The translations under genes were made by a program, and so were the position numbers. Under the pieces are notes generated by a model that saw nothing but the letters and a program-made list of their open reading frames with translations, had not been told where the DNA came from and made no database searches. A stretch of DNA of 64,000 bases from Clostridia bacterium (lineage in GTDB: Bacteria > Bacillota > Clostridia > Saccharofermentanales > Saccharofermentanaceae): assembly GCA_016287245.1 (NCBI GenBank), contig JAEEWG010000012.1, positions 1 through 64,000 on the forward strand, read 5' to 3'. This document shows positions 29,992 through 38,604 of this stretch, one piece after another. How positions within the stretch are numbered: position 1 is the stretch's first letter; the number at the start of each line of letters is the position of its first letter.

Positions 29992-30348
29992 TCACTTAAA
30001 TAATTCATTCACTTTTTCGAATCGGATCATCTTATCGATCGATTCAGAGATCACTCCCGGGATCTCATAAACATTGATTCCATATTGTTCCAATACTGCT
30101 CTTGCTCCGTCTCCGATCCTGCTTGCCAGAAGATGTGTGCAGTCCGAAAGCCTCTCTACATTTTCTTTCAGTCTTGCCTCATCATGTTCCCCTGTCTCAC
30201 ATACCGGCGGAAGCTTCCTTACTTCCAGAAGATCCGGCCCGGCTTCTTCATACTCATAGATGTAGAATGCCCTGGCCCGTCCGAAGTGATTATTCACTAC
30301 GATCCCGTCGCTTGAGGCCACCGCGATGCGGTACTTTTCTTTATCCAT
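29992..30348 (-). CDS. NifX-domain protein (like the C-terminal domain of NifB)
   Basis: A 118-residue single-domain protein of the dinitrogenase cofactor family (YRIAVASSDGIVVNNHFGRARAFYIYE). The fold is that fused to the C-terminus of many NifB proteins. Here the nifB-like gene lacks it and the two genes overlap by 8 bases, so they act as a split NifB-NifX. It likely binds the NifB cofactor for delivery to the scaffold pair. Confidence 0.85.
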   Translation of the reverse strand: MDKEKYRIAVASSDGIVVNNHFGRARAFYIYEYEEAGPDLLEVRKLPPVCETGEHDEARLKENVERLSDCTHLLASRIGDGARAVLEQYGINVYEIPGVISESIDKMIRFEKVNELFK

Positions 30349-31213
30349 GAGAGAATGTCTCCTTTACTCCGAGCCTTTTCTGGTAGATCCGGTCACCGTA
30401 TTCGCTCTTTCCCGGTACTCCGACCGCATCTGCACGACAGTGCTGGCAGTGACGGAAAACATCGATATACTTGGATGCTCTTGTCCTTGCCGCATCGATC
30501 TGCGCACAGGTCGGTGCCGGTTCATCACGGAGCTCATGCTGCGGGATCAGGGGGATGATATTGTAGATCTTCGCTCCGGCTTCTTTTACCGTCTTTGCGA
30601 TCTCTTCGATATGATCTCCGTTGATACTCGGTACCAGCACGGTGTTGACCTTTATGGTGATCCCCGCGGCTGCTACTTTACGAATACCGACCAGCTGGTT
30701 TTCGATCAGGATCTTCGCTGCTTCGACTCCCTCGATTCTCTTCCCGTGATAGATAATGTAGGCATTCAGCTTACTTTCTATCTCGGGATCCACCGCGTTT
30801 ACGGTCACCGTAAGAGAATCGACTCCGACTCGGATCACATCTTCTGCTCTTTCATTCAGAAGAAGGCCGTTGGTGCTCATGCACTTGATAAGATTCGGGA
30901 ATTTCTCCTTCACGATCTTAAAAGTATCGAGCGCATAATCGGAAGCCAGTGTATCTCCCGGACCGGCAATACCGGCCACTTTGATCTCCGGACAGATCTC
31001 CAGTGCTTTTTTCAGGATCTCTTCCGTTTCTTCAGGTTTCAGTACTTTGGATGTCACTCCCGGCCGCTGCTCGACATCGTTGATGGTCCGGTCACAGAAC
31101 CGGCATGCGATATTGCATCCCGGGCTTACCGGAAGATGGATCCTTCCGGCATTGTTCTTATGACCGCCGAAGCACGGATGGGAGTGCTGAAGTTCCTCGT
31201 ATGTATTACTCAT
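30341..31213 (-). CDS. nifB: NifB-like radical SAM cofactor maturase
   Basis: 290 residues that would make the carbide-containing 8Fe core cluster (NifB-co) from 4Fe-4S units and S-adenosylmethionine. The radical SAM motif is Cys33-x3-Cys37-x2-Cys40 (GCNIACRFC). NifB-specific cluster ligands are Cys14 (HPCF) and Cys256/Cys259 (HCQHCRADAVG). RPGVTS and AGPGDTLA are further NifB hallmarks. The protein stops after the core, as in archaeal short NifB. Its presence argues that the nearby component 1 enzyme carries a nitrogenase-type cofactor. CfbD or BchNB systems need no NifB. Confidence 0.92.
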   Translation of the reverse strand: MSNTYEELQHSHPCFGGHKNNAGRIHLPVSPGCNIACRFCDRTINDVEQRPGVTSKVLKPEETEEILKKALEICPEIKVAGIAGPGDTLASDYALDTFKIVKEKFPNLIKCMSTNGLLLNERAEDVIRVGVDSLTVTVNAVDPEIESKLNAYIIYHGKRIEGVEAAKILIENQLVGIRKVAAAGITIKVNTVLVPSINGDHIEEIAKTVKEAGAKIYNIIPLIPQHELRDEPAPTCAQIDAARTRASKYIDVFRHCQHCRADAVGVPGKSEYGDRIYQKRLGVKETFSHG

Positions 31214-31230
31214 CTTCAGCTCCTGCTGTA

Positions 31231-32166
31231 TCAGGAATTGAACAGCGGAGTAGAGAGATAACGGTCACCGGAATCAGGAAGAAGTGCAACGATCACTTTA
31301 CCCTTATTCTCCGGTCTCTTTGCAAGGATCTCTGCAGCCTTAAGAGCTGCACCGGAAGAAATACCGACGAGGATACCTTCGGAAACGGCGAATGCTTTTC
31401 CTTCTGCAAAAGCATCTTCGTTAGCGATCGTGATGATCTCATCGTAAACCTTCGTATTCAGTACATCCGGAACGAATCCTGCGCCGATGCCCTGGATCTT
31501 ATGTGCACCCGGAACACCGGTAGAAAGTACTGCACTTGTGGCCGGTTCTACAGCGACGACCTTCACGTTCGGATTCTGCTCCTTGAGGTATTCGCCTACA
31601 CCTGTGATCGTTCCGCCGGTACCTACACCAGCTACGAAAATATCTACCTTACCATCGGTCTGCTTCCAGATCTCCGGTCCTGTTGTTTCCTTATGTATCT
31701 TCGGGTTTGCCGGGTTCACGAACTGGCCTAAGATGATCGAGCCTTCGATCACCTTATTCAGCTCTTCCGCCTTTGCGATCGCACCCTTCATGCCCTTGGC
31801 ACCCTCTGTAAGTACGAGCTCGGCGCCGTAAGCCTTAAGAAGATTTCTTCTTTCCACGCTCATCGTATCCGGGAGAGTAAGGATCGCTTTGTAGCCCTTC
31901 GCTGCTGCAACTGCTGCAAGTCCGATACCTGTGTTACCGGAAGTCGGTTCGATGATCGTCGCACCCGGCTTCAGAAGGCCCTTATTCTCTGCGTCTTCGA
32001 TCATGGCCTGTGCGATTCTGTCCTTCACGGATCCTGCCGGATTCAGATACTCCAGCTTACCGAGCACAGTCGCCTCTGTGATCTCTCTTTTCTTGGAATA
32101 CGCATTCAGCTGAAGAAGCGGCGTATTTCCGATCAATTCTAATGCACTTTGTTTAATCTCACTCAT
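31231..32166 (-). CDS. cysK: Cysteine synthase (O-acetylserine sulfhydrylase)
   Basis: The 311-residue PLP enzyme makes cysteine from O-acetylserine and sulfide. The PLP lysine is Lys48 in NPAGSVKDR, the substrate loop is SGNTG, and GTGGTITG binds the PLP phosphate. Length and motifs are canonical. It is the first structural gene of the nif-like operon, behind the Cys-rich leader peptide and terminator. This links the operon to cysteine synthesis. CysE, which supplies O-acetylserine, is encoded at 38605. Confidence 0.95.
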   Translation of the reverse strand: MSEIKQSALELIGNTPLLQLNAYSKKREITEATVLGKLEYLNPAGSVKDRIAQAMIEDAENKGLLKPGATIIEPTSGNTGIGLAAVAAAKGYKAILTLPDTMSVERRNLLKAYGAELVLTEGAKGMKGAIAKAEELNKVIEGSIILGQFVNPANPKIHKETTGPEIWKQTDGKVDIFVAGVGTGGTITGVGEYLKEQNPNVKVVAVEPATSAVLSTGVPGAHKIQGIGAGFVPDVLNTKVYDEIITIANEDAFAEGKAFAVSEGILVGISSGAALKAAEILAKRPENKGKVIVALLPDSGDRYLSTPLFNS

Positions 32167-32184
32167 GGTTATGTCCTCCTAGAC

Positions 32185-32236
32185 AAAAAAATTAGCTGCC
32201 ACCTTCCAAGGTAACAACTACTAAAAAATTGTTGTT
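32185..32236 (-). terminator. Attenuator: terminator with competing antiterminator before cysK
   Basis: The terminator stem pairs 32215-32219 and 32208-32212 with 32194-32198 and 32201-32205 (AGTTG/CAGCT and ACCTT/AAGGT), followed by T7 at 32185-32191. Its 5' arm can instead pair with AACAAC upstream (32231-32236 with 32213-32218). The antiterminator 5' arm begins about 18 bases after the leader-peptide stop, where a terminating ribosome would mask it. Confidence 0.7.
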
Positions 32237-32253
32237 TCCATTCAAAAGGGTTT

Positions 32254-32337
32254 TTATGATCCTGTTTTTAAACATGTCGAACACATACAACACATGCAAC
32301 ACATCTGCTTGAGTTTTCGATCCATCATATTCTTCAT
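32254..32337 (-). CDS. Cys/Met-rich 27-residue leader peptide
   Basis: GGGAGG lies 7 bases before the ATG, a strong ribosome site. The peptide has six Cys and six Met in 27 residues, concentrated in MCCMCCMCSTC (residues 12-22). It is followed at once by alternative hairpins and an intrinsic terminator ahead of cysK. This is the layout of ribosome-mediated attenuation: stalling at Cys (or Met) codons when the charged tRNA is scarce would let transcription proceed. The peptide itself probably has no other role. Confidence 0.8.
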   Translation of the reverse strand: MKNMMDRKLKQMCCMCCMCSTCLKTGS

Positions 32338-32388
32338 GTTTGTTTCCTCCCTCTTGAAGTTTTCGTGTTCCCTGCTTGGGATGAGTCA

Positions 32389-32457
32389 ATAGTAGCATGA
32401 CATGACTCCTTTGAAAAATCGTTCCTTTTTATCGCCTGTGATAACTTTTGTTTATAA
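32389..32457 (-). promoter_or_regulatory. Sulfur-regulon promoter and operator, cysK/nif-like operon
   Basis: On the minus strand: TTATA-N9-TATCA-N4-CGATA (32457 to 32430), then 13 bases, TTTCAA (32416-32411), then 16 bases, TACTAT (32394-32389). All spacings equal those of the two other sites. A LysR-type activator such as CmbR/CysB is the likely binder. Confidence 0.75.
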
Positions 32458-33084
32458 CGCTAAAACCATTGTGGCAAGGGCCTTTGCGTGTTCGTCATGA
32501 GTGGCAGCGAGGATGATTTTTCCGGATTTTGCATACGTATCCAGAAAGCGGAGGATAATATCTCCAGTTACAGCATCAAGTCCGGTCGTCGGTTCATCTG
32601 CAATAAGGATCTCCGGATCCATCAGAAGAGCGCGGATCAGGCAGACCCTTTTTTGTTCTCCGCCGGACAGTTCATAAGGAAAGCGGTCAGCAAGATCCTC
32701 AATCCCCATCTCCGACAGAATCACTGCCGCCTTCTCTTTCAGCACCTGCTCTTTTTCTCCATCCGTATATGGACTTACTATGTTTTCCATGACTGTATAA
32801 TTCTTAAGAAGAATATTGCTCTGCGGGACATATCCGATCCTGCTTCTGTGAACGGAAGAAAGCTCCTTATCCGAAAGTACATACAGATCTTTTCCGTCAA
32901 GAAAGACATGTCCTTCGTCCGGCTTAAGGAAACCGGCCACCACCGCAAGAAGAGTGCTTTTCCCGGAGCCGGATCCGCCCATGACTGCACAGAACTCTCC
33001 CTTTTCCAAAGAAAGGTCCAGATGATCCAGGACGGTCCGTCCGTTTTTTTTGAATCTCTTACTTATCTCCTCGACTCTAAGCAT
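32452..33084 (-). CDS. ABC transporter ATPase (LolD/MacB type)
   Basis: 210 residues with Walker A GGSGSGKST, Q-loop YVPQSN, ABC signature LSGGEQKR, Walker B ILIADEPTTGLDA and H-loop ATHDE. It is of the type paired with FtsX-like permeases, and the gene lies 4 bases after one. It is the last gene of the six-gene ABC operon, and its stop codon abuts the operator of the next operon. Confidence 0.9.
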   Translation of the reverse strand: MLRVEEISKRFKKNGRTVLDHLDLSLEKGEFCAVMGGSGSGKSTLLAVVAGFLKPDEGHVFLDGKDLYVLSDKELSSVHRSRIGYVPQSNILLKNYTVMENIVSPYTDGEKEQVLKEKAAVILSEMGIEDLADRFPYELSGGEQKRVCLIRALLMDPEILIADEPTTGLDAVTGDIILRFLDTYAKSGKIILAATHDEHAKALATMVLAL

Positions 33085-33088
33085 CCTG

Positions 33089-34291
33089 CTACTCCTCCCT
33101 TCTCAATGCCAGATACGGCTGGATATTCGTGACCTTCAGAATAAAGAAGACCGATGTCAAAAACGAGATAATGACCGCACCTGATGATATTACGCCGACA
33201 AGAAGCAGCGTCTTTAAAGTCCCCGGCCCCAGATACGGCATCGAGAAAGACCGTCCGATAAATGTACCGAAAGGGATGACGATCAGTGCGCTTAGAAGAC
33301 ATCCGGAAACCGCACCGGCAAGGCTTACCGCACCGACTTCGGAAATAAGTGCAAGCGCCAGTTTCCTCTTCGTTTTTCCGAGGATACGGAAAAGCGCCAC
33401 TTCCTGCTTTCTCTGATTCATGATCAGACTGCTGATCAGAAGAAGGATCAGGAAAAGAAGCACGGTCAGCGATATCGAGAGGATGCGGACGATGCCCGTG
33501 ATATTGGAAAGACTTCCAGCCAGAGACGTGTTCAGCTGTTTCGGATAGACGGCATCGAAGATATCACCAACGGTCTGATGGGCAGTCTCGATGACCTTTT
33601 CCAGTTTCACATCCGAACTCACATTGACAAAGACCGAGGACAGGATCTCACCCTTCTTCTGTTCTTCTGTCAGAAAAGAACCTTTCTCTTCCGCATGAAG
33701 AAGAACATCGCTTTTCGCCGAGGAAGAAAAATACACGGAACTGTCCAGTGCCGTTCCGGTCTTTGCCATCTGGGAGACAACCGGATATTCCTTTCCGAAA
33801 AGACGGATCACTCCGTTTTCGATCGTGATACTGCTCCCGACGATGACCTGATCCTGCGATAGTTTTTTACTGTATTCTGTCTCGATCCAGGGTCCGACCA
33901 CGAAGTCTGTTTCCGGATCAAAAAACACGATCTGCACTTCACTGCTGCAGCAATCCGCAGAAAGAGACTTCAGAAAACACTGCGATGTGATCTCCGAGAT
34001 CCCATCGATCCCAGAGATCTTCTCAAAGATCGAATCATCGAAGTAAAAAGAACTCCTGCTTCCTTCCAGAAGCATATTCTCTGCATTCTCCTTCGATCCT
34101 TTCGGTACGAACATGATGTCCGCACCGAGCCGTCTTTCCATATTTCTGACACCCTGGTTCAGGCTTTGACTGATCTCGGAAGCGGCAAAAAGGATCGACG
34201 AAAGAATAAGGATCGTCAGAAGAAGACAGAGATTATAGAACCTCTGTCTCCGGATATTTTTCAAAAGATATCTGGTCTTCCGGTTACTCAT
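33089..34291 (-). CDS. ABC transporter permease, FtsX/MacB type
   Basis: A 400-residue membrane protein. One N-terminal helix (about 15-37) is followed by a large extracytoplasmic domain (about 40-255) and three C-terminal helices (about 265-390), the standard MacB/FtsX layout. It contains a CC pair (SADCCSSE) in the outer domain. It overlaps the upstream DUF4418 gene by 4 bases. In this operon its substrate may relate to sulfur compounds, but nothing in the sequence proves it. Confidence 0.85.
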   Translation of the reverse strand: MSNRKTRYLLKNIRRQRFYNLCLLLTILILSSILFAASEISQSLNQGVRNMERRLGADIMFVPKGSKENAENMLLEGSRSSFYFDDSIFEKISGIDGISEITSQCFLKSLSADCCSSEVQIVFFDPETDFVVGPWIETEYSKKLSQDQVIVGSSITIENGVIRLFGKEYPVVSQMAKTGTALDSSVYFSSSAKSDVLLHAEEKGSFLTEEQKKGEILSSVFVNVSSDVKLEKVIETAHQTVGDIFDAVYPKQLNTSLAGSLSNITGIVRILSISLTVLLFLILLLISSLIMNQRKQEVALFRILGKTKRKLALALISEVGAVSLAGAVSGCLLSALIVIPFGTFIGRSFSMPYLGPGTLKTLLLVGVISSGAVIISFLTSVFFILKVTNIQPYLALRREE

Positions 34292-34689
34292 TCTGTTTTC
34301 CCGAATTTCGCAAGATAGATGACGTTCGCAGCAGCCGTTCCTCCGAGGACCACTGCCAGAACGATCAGAGCCGGAAGGGTCTTGACCCGGCAGTCCATCT
34401 CACTGTTTTTGCAAAGACCGATAAGCTTCAGAGGATATGCCAGCACCAGAACTGCATTGAGAAACTGAGCGATCGAAATGCCGATGCGTGTGCCCTTGTT
34501 CTCAAAGAAGAAGTACACGGCACCGAGGGCAGCGATCAGAATGCCGAGGCCGATCTCAGCACCTCTTGTGTAGTAGCAGGCCATCTTCATCTTTTCCGTG
34601 CTGCACACCTTAAAAAGCACAGTCGGTGCAAGTGCGATCAGAAGACCTGTGAGAATAAAAAGTAATGCGATCGTGATTCTGTTTTTCAT
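34288..34689 (-). CDS. DUF4418-type small membrane protein
   Basis: 133 residues with four predicted transmembrane helices. A central segment has STEKMKMACYYTRGAEIG, with a second cysteine pair near CKNSEMDCRVK in the following loop. These fit the DUF4418 family, which commonly accompanies FtsX-type permease and ATPase genes. It starts 30 bases after ssuB-like and overlaps the permease gene. Function unknown. Confidence 0.7.
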   Translation of the reverse strand: MKNRITIALLFILTGLLIALAPTVLFKVCSTEKMKMACYYTRGAEIGLGILIAALGAVYFFFENKGTRIGISIAQFLNAVLVLAYPLKLIGLCKNSEMDCRVKTLPALIVLAVVLGGTAAANVIYLAKFGKTE

Positions 34690-34719
34690 GTGTTTTTTCC
34701 TTTCAAAACTCTTTTTTAT

Positions 34720-35505
34720 TTACAGATAGTATTCGACTTCATCGACCTTGCCTCCCAGGTTCAGGACATTCAGGATCTTCGTTCTGTATTCCTGGAAAGT
34801 ATCCTGCGCTCTGGCGCGGGGGCGCGGAAGATCGATATTGATAATGGCTTCCACCTTAGATGGTCTTGCCGACATGACCACGACCTGATCGGACATATAG
34901 ATGGCCTCATCCACATCGTGTGTGACCATCAGCATGGTCATGTTATGTTTCTTCCAGATATTGATGATCTCATCCTGAAGATTCATTCTCGTAAAGGCAT
35001 CCAGCGCTCCCAGCGGCTCGTCCAGGAGGAGCACGTCGGGATGTCCGACAAGAGCTCTGGCCAGAGATGTTCTCTGCTGCATGCCGCCCGAGAGCTGATG
35101 CGGATATGACTTCTCGAAGCCCTGAAGGCCGACCATCTTTATGTATTCCTGTACGGCATCTTTCTGTTCCTTGAAGATATGCCGCGCCTTCAGTCCGAAG
35201 GCGATGTTCTTCTCCACCGTAAGCCAGGGAAAAAGATTCGATCCCTGAAAGGCAAAGCCTCTGTCGCTTCCCGGTTTTCTGATCTCCTTGCCGTCGATAT
35301 AAAGCTCGCCGGATGTTGCTTTATCGAGGCCTCCGATGATACGGAGAAGTGTCGATTTTCCGCATCCCGACGGTCCGATCAGGCTAACAAAGGATCCCGG
35401 CCGGATATCCAGTGAGAACCCGTTCAGAGCGACGATATCCTCTTTGGTCGGATCTGTATTGGGAAATTTCTTATATACATCTTTGATCGTAATTTCGCCT
35501 ACCAC
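34720..35505 (-). CDS. ABC transporter ATPase, SsuB/TauB type
   Basis: 261 residues: Walker A GPSGCGKST, Q-loop AFQGSNLFPW, signature LSGGMQQR, Walker B VLLLDEPLGALDA, H-loop VTHDVDEA. The sequence matches the nitrate/sulfonate/taurine ATPase group. It overlaps the permease gene by 7 bases and powers that importer. The operator upstream of the substrate-binding gene ties the system to the sulfur regulon, so import of sulfonates or other organosulfur compounds is likely. Confidence 0.9.
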   Translation of the reverse strand: MVGEITIKDVYKKFPNTDPTKEDIVALNGFSLDIRPGSFVSLIGPSGCGKSTLLRIIGGLDKATSGELYIDGKEIRKPGSDRGFAFQGSNLFPWLTVEKNIAFGLKARHIFKEQKDAVQEYIKMVGLQGFEKSYPHQLSGGMQQRTSLARALVGHPDVLLLDEPLGALDAFTRMNLQDEIINIWKKHNMTMLMVTHDVDEAIYMSDQVVVMSARPSKVEAIINIDLPRPRARAQDTFQEYRTKILNVLNLGGKVDEVEYYL

Positions 35506-36461
35506 TTGATGACTCCTTTCTGCCAGGTCAGTACCCGGTCACGGACTTTAAACAGAATCGTCAGTGTCAGAGAACAGATCACGGCGATGATAATGAGTCC
35601 GGCATATACACCGTCATAGAGCATGACGGATTTCTGCCAGTTGATGTACCAGCCGATTCCGCTGGCATTTCCGTTCATTTCGACCGCCATCAGCGTGGCA
35701 AAGGAAGATACTGTTCCATAGAACACACCCAGAAAAATACTCGGCATGGCGGCCGGTATCGCCACATGGATGATCTGGTAGAGAGTGGATGCACCGAGTG
35801 TTCTCGATACTTCAAAGTTGACATTGCTGATGCTCTGAATGCCGGAGCTGGTCATCAGGGTGACCGGAAACCATACAGCAAAAGCGATCAGGAAAACGTT
35901 CGCACCATGTGTCGTTGGGAACGTAGAAAGTGCCAGCGGGATCCATGCGGTCGTCGGGATCGGTCCGATGATCTTGGTGATCGGATTCAGCCAGTAGCCG
36001 ACGATCTTGAAATATCCCAGTGCCAGGCCGGTCAGAAATCCGACGACAGCTCCCCAGATAAATCCTGTAGCAAGAAGTCCAAGCGAATCCCTGACATTCT
36101 TAAGAAGGAATACCCTGCTTTCTACCAGAAGTCCGACGATGCGGTCAAGCGACGGAAAATACAGTGTCGGAAGCATCGTCGTCTTCGTCGTGACATAATT
36201 CAGGAGCATAAGAAAAACGATGACTCCTGTCAGGAACGGCGCCTTGTGAAGGATACGTTTTTTTATACTCTTCACAAAGAGACCTGCGATGATCTCTATA
36301 AGGATCACGATCCCGATGACTGCCAGCAGATACAGATAATACGGATGGGCAGTCTTCTTCTGTTTTCCGTTATCTTCAATGGAATAGTACAGTAAAACTG
36401 AAATTGCTATTGCGATGAAAGGCAATAGCAATTTCGATACTGCAAAAAGTTTTTTTCTCAT
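35499..36461 (-). CDS. ABC transporter permease, SsuC/TauC type
   Basis: 320 residues with the binding-protein-dependent permease domain in the C-terminal two thirds (EAA-like loop SRTLGASTLYQIIHVAIPAAMPSIFLGV). Two additional N-terminal helices (about 8-26 and 43-66) are unusual; SsuC normally has about 260 residues. It lies between the substrate-binding and ATPase genes. Confidence 0.88.
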   Translation of the reverse strand: MRKKLFAVSKLLLPFIAIAISVLLYYSIEDNGKQKKTAHPYYLYLLAVIGIVILIEIIAGLFVKSIKKRILHKAPFLTGVIVFLMLLNYVTTKTTMLPTLYFPSLDRIVGLLVESRVFLLKNVRDSLGLLATGFIWGAVVGFLTGLALGYFKIVGYWLNPITKIIGPIPTTAWIPLALSTFPTTHGANVFLIAFAVWFPVTLMTSSGIQSISNVNFEVSRTLGASTLYQIIHVAIPAAMPSIFLGVFYGTVSSFATLMAVEMNGNASGIGWYINWQKSVMLYDGVYAGLIIIAVICSLTLTILFKVRDRVLTWQKGVIKW

Positions 36462-36484
36462 ACGAGACCTCTTTTCACAATTTG

Positions 36485-37570
36485 CTATTTCACCTCGGTA
36501 AATTTACCGTTTTCATATTTATAGGAATCCGGTACACCCTCAAACTTCGTGAAGGCTTTATCGATGAATACGTTCGGATCTTCCGCTTTCAGTTCGCCGA
36601 TCCTGTTCAGCTCCGAAGCTGCATTTCTAATCGTATCCGCAGCAATGCTGACTGACGGCGAATAATTATATGAGGCTAAAAGTGAACCGTTTGTCTTCAG
36701 GTCACCGGAACACTGATTGTTTTCGATCTGGATTCGGGCCGCTTCCTCCGGATTTGCCTGGACAAAAGCACTGGCCTTCAACATGGCTCTTGTATATGCA
36801 GCCGCCGCTTTCGGGTTTTCTTTTGCGAGCCGCGTGGTAACGAATGCCATACAACAGTATTCTCCGGCAAACTTCTCATCCGTACTCAGATCCAGGATCT
36901 TCTTAAATCCGTATTCCTGCTCGGCGCTGTATGCGACCGGATCATGGAGAGCGACGATATCTACCGCGCCATTTTCCAGAGCCAGCGGAAGATCCGTAAG
37001 TCCATATACGATCCATTCCACTTCCAGATTCTCAGTGGTCACGCCGATGCCCTCATCGTAAAGAAGTCTCTTCAGTGCGATGACCGAGGAATCTCCGATA
37101 CCCGGAACACCGATCTTCTTTCCCTTAAGATCCGCTACCGAATTGATACCGGAACCTTCTTTGGTATAGTACTTCGTACAGCCTGTGTGAAGTCCGCCGG
37201 TAAAGGTGATCTCCAATCCGTTATCGATCTGCGGGATCATCGCTCCGGCAAGCTGTGTGGATGCATCGACCTTATTGGATGCGACCAGTTCGGAAAGATT
37301 ATTCAGATCGATCTCTTCGACTCTCCATGACACACCGGCCGCTTTGAATTCTTCTTCAAAATATCCGTTATCGATGGCGATGTGCAGAGGTGCCAGACAA
37401 AGTGATCCGTTTGCGGTCCCGATGATAATATCTACATTTCCGGAACTCTGACCACCCGAAGAAGATGATGATCCTTCACTCTTTTCTTTTTTACTACATG
37501 CGGAAAGCCCGCCTATACTCAATGCCGTAACCAGCATGACTGAACATAATTTAACTGCGAATTTCTTCAT
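36485..37570 (-). CDS. ABC substrate-binding lipoprotein, SsuA/TauA-like
   Basis: 361 residues with a signal peptide and lipobox LSAC (Cys25), a Ser/Gly-rich linker and an NMT1/SsuA-type periplasmic-binding fold (IIIGTANGSLCLAPLHIAIDNGYFEEE, then DLKGKKIGVPGIGDSSVIALKRLL). It captures the substrate outside the membrane for the 35499/34720 importer. AGGGAGGAAATG precedes the ATG. The gene is the first behind a sulfur-regulon promoter. Related proteins bind sulfonates, nitrate or thiamin precursors; the regulatory context favours organosulfur. Confidence 0.88.
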   Translation of the reverse strand: MKKFAVKLCSVMLVTALSIGGLSACSKKEKSEGSSSSSGGQSSGNVDIIIGTANGSLCLAPLHIAIDNGYFEEEFKAAGVSWRVEEIDLNNLSELVASNKVDASTQLAGAMIPQIDNGLEITFTGGLHTGCTKYYTKEGSGINSVADLKGKKIGVPGIGDSSVIALKRLLYDEGIGVTTENLEVEWIVYGLTDLPLALENGAVDIVALHDPVAYSAEQEYGFKKILDLSTDEKFAGEYCCMAFVTTRLAKENPKAAAAYTRAMLKASAFVQANPEEAARIQIENNQCSGDLKTNGSLLASYNYSPSVSIAADTIRNAASELNRIGELKAEDPNVFIDKAFTKFEGVPDSYKYENGKFTEVK

Positions 37571-37602
37571 GTTTCATTTCCTCCCTTTTCGTGCTTGGGA
37601 AA

Positions 37603-37671
37603 ATCATATCATTGAAATCCGCAGTTGAATAATGCTTAAGTTTTATCGTTTGCTATAACCTGTTCTTATCG
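37603..37671 (-). promoter_or_regulatory. Sulfur-regulon promoter and operator, ABC operon
   Basis: On the minus strand: CGATA-N9-TATAG-N4-CGATA (37671 to 37644), then 13 bases, ATTCAA (37630-37625), 16 bases, TATGAT (37608-37603). The spacings are identical to the cysK and transsulfuration promoters. Confidence 0.75.
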
Positions 37672-37673
37672 CT

Positions 37674-38576
37674 CTAACCCTTATATTTCAGCAGTTCCTC
37701 GACATATCTTCTGCCGATCTCACTGAGCGTGTGATTAGATCTTACGATATATCCGATCGTAAGCGGATCTTCCTCTTTCAGTTTGACCGTGACGAATCCT
37801 TCTTTCAGTGTCAGGCTGTCGATCATGACGCCGGTACCGATCGCATATCCGTTCAGCGCCGCCATGATCTCGGCCGAGGTAGCGCGGTCATTTGTCTTGA
37901 TAAGTTTGTCGTAATCATAGTTTCCGAGAGCTTCTTCCGTCAGATAGAAATCATTTTCACTGCTCTGGTCAAAGGACACACACGGGTAGTCTTTAAGATC
38001 GGAAAGAGACAGTTCTTTCTTCTTTGCCAGCGGATGATCTTTCCATACATAGACAAACGTCTCTTTCGTGGTCAGTGGAGTAAACTCCAGCTGGAACTCA
38101 CGGAAAAGCTTCTTTAGGATCTTCTCGTTACTGCTGGAAAAAGCGATCACTCCGACTTCACTTTTCCGGTCTCTTACATTGGTAAGCACTTCATCCGTCC
38201 GTGTTTCGTGAACGGAAAAGACGTATTTCTGAGGATCCGCTTCCGAAAGGACATGAATAAACGCATGTACGGCAAATACATAATGCTGCATCGATACACT
38301 GAAATGCATCTTGTCCTTGTCTCTATCCAGATAGCGGTCCTCGATCAGTTCATACTGACTGACCGCTTCCTTGGCATATGCGAGGAATTCTTTTCCGGGT
38401 TCTGTCAGGCTGATTCCTTTATTCGTCCTCTCAAAAAGAGCGATCCCGATCTCTTCCTCAAGCTCCCGGATCGAAGAGGAGAGGGCCGGCTGGGATACAA
38501 ACAGGCGGCTCGCGGCTTCCCGCAAAGATCTTGAATTGGCAATCGCGATCACATATTTCAGTTGAAGGATCGTCAT
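37674..38576 (-). CDS. LysR-family transcriptional regulator
   Basis: Winged helix-turn-helix at about 1-60 (LRLREAASRLFVSQPALSSSIRELEEEIG), followed by the two-lobed effector domain. The ATG at 38576 has AAGGAG upstream; the longer frame from 38603 has no such signal. It is the last gene of the transsulfuration/cysE operon. Its close resemblance to the LysR at 42033 (both EFLAYAK/EFLGYAK and SMQHYVFAVHAF/SMQHYTFAVNAF) points to paralogues in the CmbR/CysB sulfur group. One or both probably bind the three shared operators. Confidence 0.88.
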   Translation of the reverse strand: MTILQLKYVIAIANSRSLREAASRLFVSQPALSSSIRELEEEIGIALFERTNKGISLTEPGKEFLAYAKEAVSQYELIEDRYLDRDKDKMHFSVSMQHYVFAVHAFIHVLSEADPQKYVFSVHETRTDEVLTNVRDRKSEVGVIAFSSSNEKILKKLFREFQLEFTPLTTKETFVYVWKDHPLAKKKELSLSDLKDYPCVSFDQSSENDFYLTEEALGNYDYDKLIKTNDRATSAEIMAALNGYAIGTGVMIDSLTLKEGFVTVKLKEEDPLTIGYIVRSNHTLSEIGRRYVEELLKYKG

Positions 38577-38604
38577 GGTCGTTTCTCCTTTCCTTTTCTC
38601 CACA

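Noticed and set aside
32192-32398. 68-residue ORF in the cysK leader
   Set aside because: It has no ribosome site and runs through the terminator stem. The 27-codon ORF in another frame has a strong site and meaningful composition.
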